From DASZBX01 sp035943635 (GTDB lineage Bacteria; Actinomycetota; Actinomycetes; Streptomycetales; Catenulisporaceae): DNA of 15,163 nt. Of the stretch, positions 14,345 through 15,163 are shown piece by piece. Every line of letters starts with the position of its first letter. Within the stretch, counting starts at the first letter, position 1. The stretch is from positions 1 through 15,163 of the forward strand of contig DASZBX010000008.1 of assembly GCA_035943635.1 (NCBI GenBank), in the 5' to 3' direction. The notes under the pieces are model-generated. The model was not told the origin of the DNA. It saw nothing but the letters and a program-made list of their open reading frames with translations, and searched no databases. The position numbers and the translations under genes are program-made.

Positions 14345-14506
14345 AAACGTTTGCGCCTCCGGACCAGGGTGTGACGGCGAACACGCTCATGCAGCGCAGT
14401 TTGCCGACACTGTTGCCGATCTTGTCGGATCAGTCAGCTGACCAGTGGTCTTACCGGCGGTCGGGCATGTCGGCGGCCGACCCCGCCCCGCCGCCCGGCC
14501 CGGCGC

Positions 14507-14860
14507 TCACCACCGGCGGGTGGCGGACCGGACCAGGCGGCGGGTGAAGTCGGTCCTCGGCCGGGCCCACAGGGCCCGCAACTCGGCCGGGAACCAGGGG
14601 AACGTCCAGATCGAGAGCCCGACCCGGCGCCCCTTGGTCCCGGACCAGATCAGGAGCGGGCTGAACAGAACGAACACGATGATCATCGCGATAAAGAATG
14701 TGGACACAATGACCGGAGCCATGACAACCAGGAACAACCACATCAACCACTGTCCCAAACCGCGCAAGACGGATGGAACCAGCCTGCCTGCCGGCCTCGG
14801 CCGAACTATCCCCTGCTCCACTCCCGACCAGCCGGTGCGCGAGCGTTCCTCCCTGCCCAT
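14507..14860 (-). CDS. Small membrane protein of unknown function
   Basis: A 117-residue protein counted from the ATG at 14860. One long or two short membrane segments cover residues 37-72 (WLMWLFLVVMAPVIVST, then FFIAMIIVFVLFSPLLIW). The N-terminus is charged (MGREERSRTG). The C-terminus is Arg/Trp-rich (WTFPWFPAELRALWARPR, ending RSATRRW) and should lie in the cytoplasm by the positive-inside rule. In-frame alternatives at 14881 (ATG) and 14896 (GTG) are possible, since no start has a strong binding site; GGTGG precedes 14860. No family is recognised. It lies downstream of the intron end on the same strand, separated by about 165 nt. Confidence 0.65.
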   Translation of the reverse strand: MGREERSRTGWSGVEQGIVRPRPAGRLVPSVLRGLGQWLMWLFLVVMAPVIVSTFFIAMIIVFVLFSPLLIWSGTKGRRVGLSIWTFPWFPAELRALWARPRTDFTRRLVRSATRRW

Positions 14861-14991
14861 GCCACCAGCATATTCGCGCATCCCGTTGCCAGCCACGGAT
14901 TCCCCGAACCTGCTCGCGCCACACTCCCCGGTAGCGATCCGCGATCAGGCCTCCGTTTCGTCAAGTCGCCGACCGTCGCGCCAGTCGGGTA

Positions 14992-15017
14992 GCCGGGGCG
15001 CATTGCTGCGCCCCGGC
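14992..15017. terminator. 11-bp perfect hairpin beside the group II intron end
   Basis: GCCGGGGCGCA (14992-15002) and TGCGCCCCGGC (15007-15017) enclose a 4-nt loop. It sits 9 nt beyond the predicted 3' end of the intron, in the 3' exon. It looks like an intrinsic terminator stem; some bacterial group II introns insert next to such stems, though class C introns normally have it on the 5' side. Confidence 0.6.
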
Positions 15018-15028
15018 CCCCTCAGAGT

Positions 15029-15084
15029 GAAGTAGGCCGCCGGCGAGGTGCCCGTGGCCCGGGTCCTTTTCCGACGGCCCCTTC
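15029..15084 (-). ncRNA. Group II intron domain VI with bulged branch-point adenosine
   Basis: GGCCGUCGG (15079-15071) pairs with CCGGCGGCC (15043-15035), one pair being G-U. Below it GAAG (15084-15081) pairs with CUUC (15032-15029), and one further G-U pair joins the helices. This leaves A15033 bulged, six bases before the predicted last base, as expected for the lariat branch point. Confidence 0.75.
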
Positions 15085-15086
15085 CC

Positions 15087-15120
15087 GAACCGTGCTGGCG
15101 GGTTTCCTCGCACACGGCTC
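15087..15120 (-). ncRNA. Group II intron domain V
   Basis: Exactly 34 nt. GAGCCGUG pairs with CACGGUUC as the lower helix with the catalytic AGC triad. A 2-nt bulge (AG) follows, then an upper helix capped by GAAA. Two upper-helix positions are non-canonical (U-C next to the bulge and A-C near the loop), so activity may be weakened. Confidence 0.85.
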
Positions 15121-15163
15121 TCCAGTGCTCTACTTCCGGGTGGTGGTTGTGGCCCGCCCGGCG

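Larger units (their letters stand above)
13125..14506. other. 1.4-kb stretch without a confident gene; repeats, hairpins and palindromes
   Basis: No frame gives a recognised protein. A plus-strand frame from a GTG at 13572 to 13886 is open and G/C-ending but is almost only Gly, Ala, Pro and Arg, so I do not call it. A 75-codon plus frame from 14016 is Arg/Pro-rich with a weak start. Contents: short TGCC-type repeats (13230-13360), hairpins at 13356-13379, 13417-13450 and 13815-13837, a GGTtAAGGaaCCTTACC dyad (13881-13897), CG-centred palindromes at 13995-14006 and 14345-14352, a set of competing stems at 14221-14344, and a 10-bp palindrome GTCAGCTGAC at 14433-14442. It may be a long regulatory or structured-RNA region, or decayed DNA. 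Confidence 0.5.
15027..15163 (-). mobile_element. 3' end of a bacterial group II intron (domains V and VI), rest outside window
   Basis: On the minus strand, a 34-nt domain V lies at 15120-15087 and a domain VI at 15084-15029. Between them is a 2-nt joiner. The 3' terminus is predicted at A15028-C15027, fitting the AY rule. A TAG in one frame at 15130-15132, 9 nt before domain V, is where an intron-encoded reverse transcriptase often stops, but only about 10 codons of that frame are visible. The catalytic core, the reverse transcriptase and the 5' end would lie beyond 15163. The intron class cannot be assigned from this fragment. Confidence 0.85.

Noticed and set aside
14945..15163. Open frame on the minus strand through domains V and VI into the 3' exon (72 codons)
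   Set aside because: It crosses the intron's catalytic RNA and its 3' boundary, and the residues (WRAVCEETRQHGSG) are simply domain V translated. Another frame has a stop at the usual place just before domain V.

Overview
The window is high-GC DNA with strong third-position G/C bias, short intergenic gaps, and GTG/TTG starts beside ATG. It also has an actinobacterial-type MraY and many one-component regulators (MerR, TetR, MarR). All this points to a soil actinomycete (Streptomyces / Catenulispora / Pseudonocardia-like). The genus cannot be fixed from the sequence alone. The gene mix (detached mraY, efflux, redox and acetyltransferase genes, a mobile intron) looks like accessory chromosome rather than a conserved core operon.

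Layout. 1-601: no convincing gene, but a ~193-bp inverted repeat with two 73-bp arms (234-306 / 354-426). 602-1741, minus strand: a two-gene unit of a GNAT acetyltransferase followed by a P-loop kinase/phosphotransferase-like protein. 2187-5862, plus strand: a complete MraY-type translocase far from any visible mur/fts gene, a DUF6065-like protein, a Nudix hydrolase with an altered Nudix box, and an aldo/keto reductase. 6067-9003, plus strand: a drug-response module of MerR regulator with GyrI-like ligand domain, TetR regulator, and YbjJ-type MFS transporter. It has a MerR-type 19-bp-spacer promoter, a perfect TetR-like operator, and an 18-bp palindromic sequence present both before tetR and inside the MFS gene. 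9118-9717: an unrecognised protein with a basic aromatic tail.

9757-11940: a divergent redox module, with marR and a metallo-beta-lactamase-fold hydrolase on the minus strand and an AzoR-like FMN quinone/azo reductase on the plus strand. They share a 47-bp dyad that covers the azoR promoter. A strong hairpin (11993-12028) separates azoR from a convergent ROK-family sugar kinase (12098-13024, minus).

13025-14506 is about 1.5 kb with no confident gene. It holds degenerate short repeats, several GC-rich hairpins, a 26-bp-stem hairpin (14279-14344) overlapping two competing stems, and two CG-centred palindromes resembling LacI-type operators. A small membrane protein (14507-14860, minus) follows. 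At the right edge, on the minus strand, is the 3' end of a bacterial group II intron: a 34-nt domain V at 15087-15120 and a domain VI with a bulged adenosine, ending near 15027. The rest of the intron lies outside the window.

The most useful new observations are the intron terminus, the large inverted repeat, the detached mraY with its neighbours, the shared palindrome in the MerR/TetR/MFS region, the marR/azoR dyad, and the structured block at 14221-14352.
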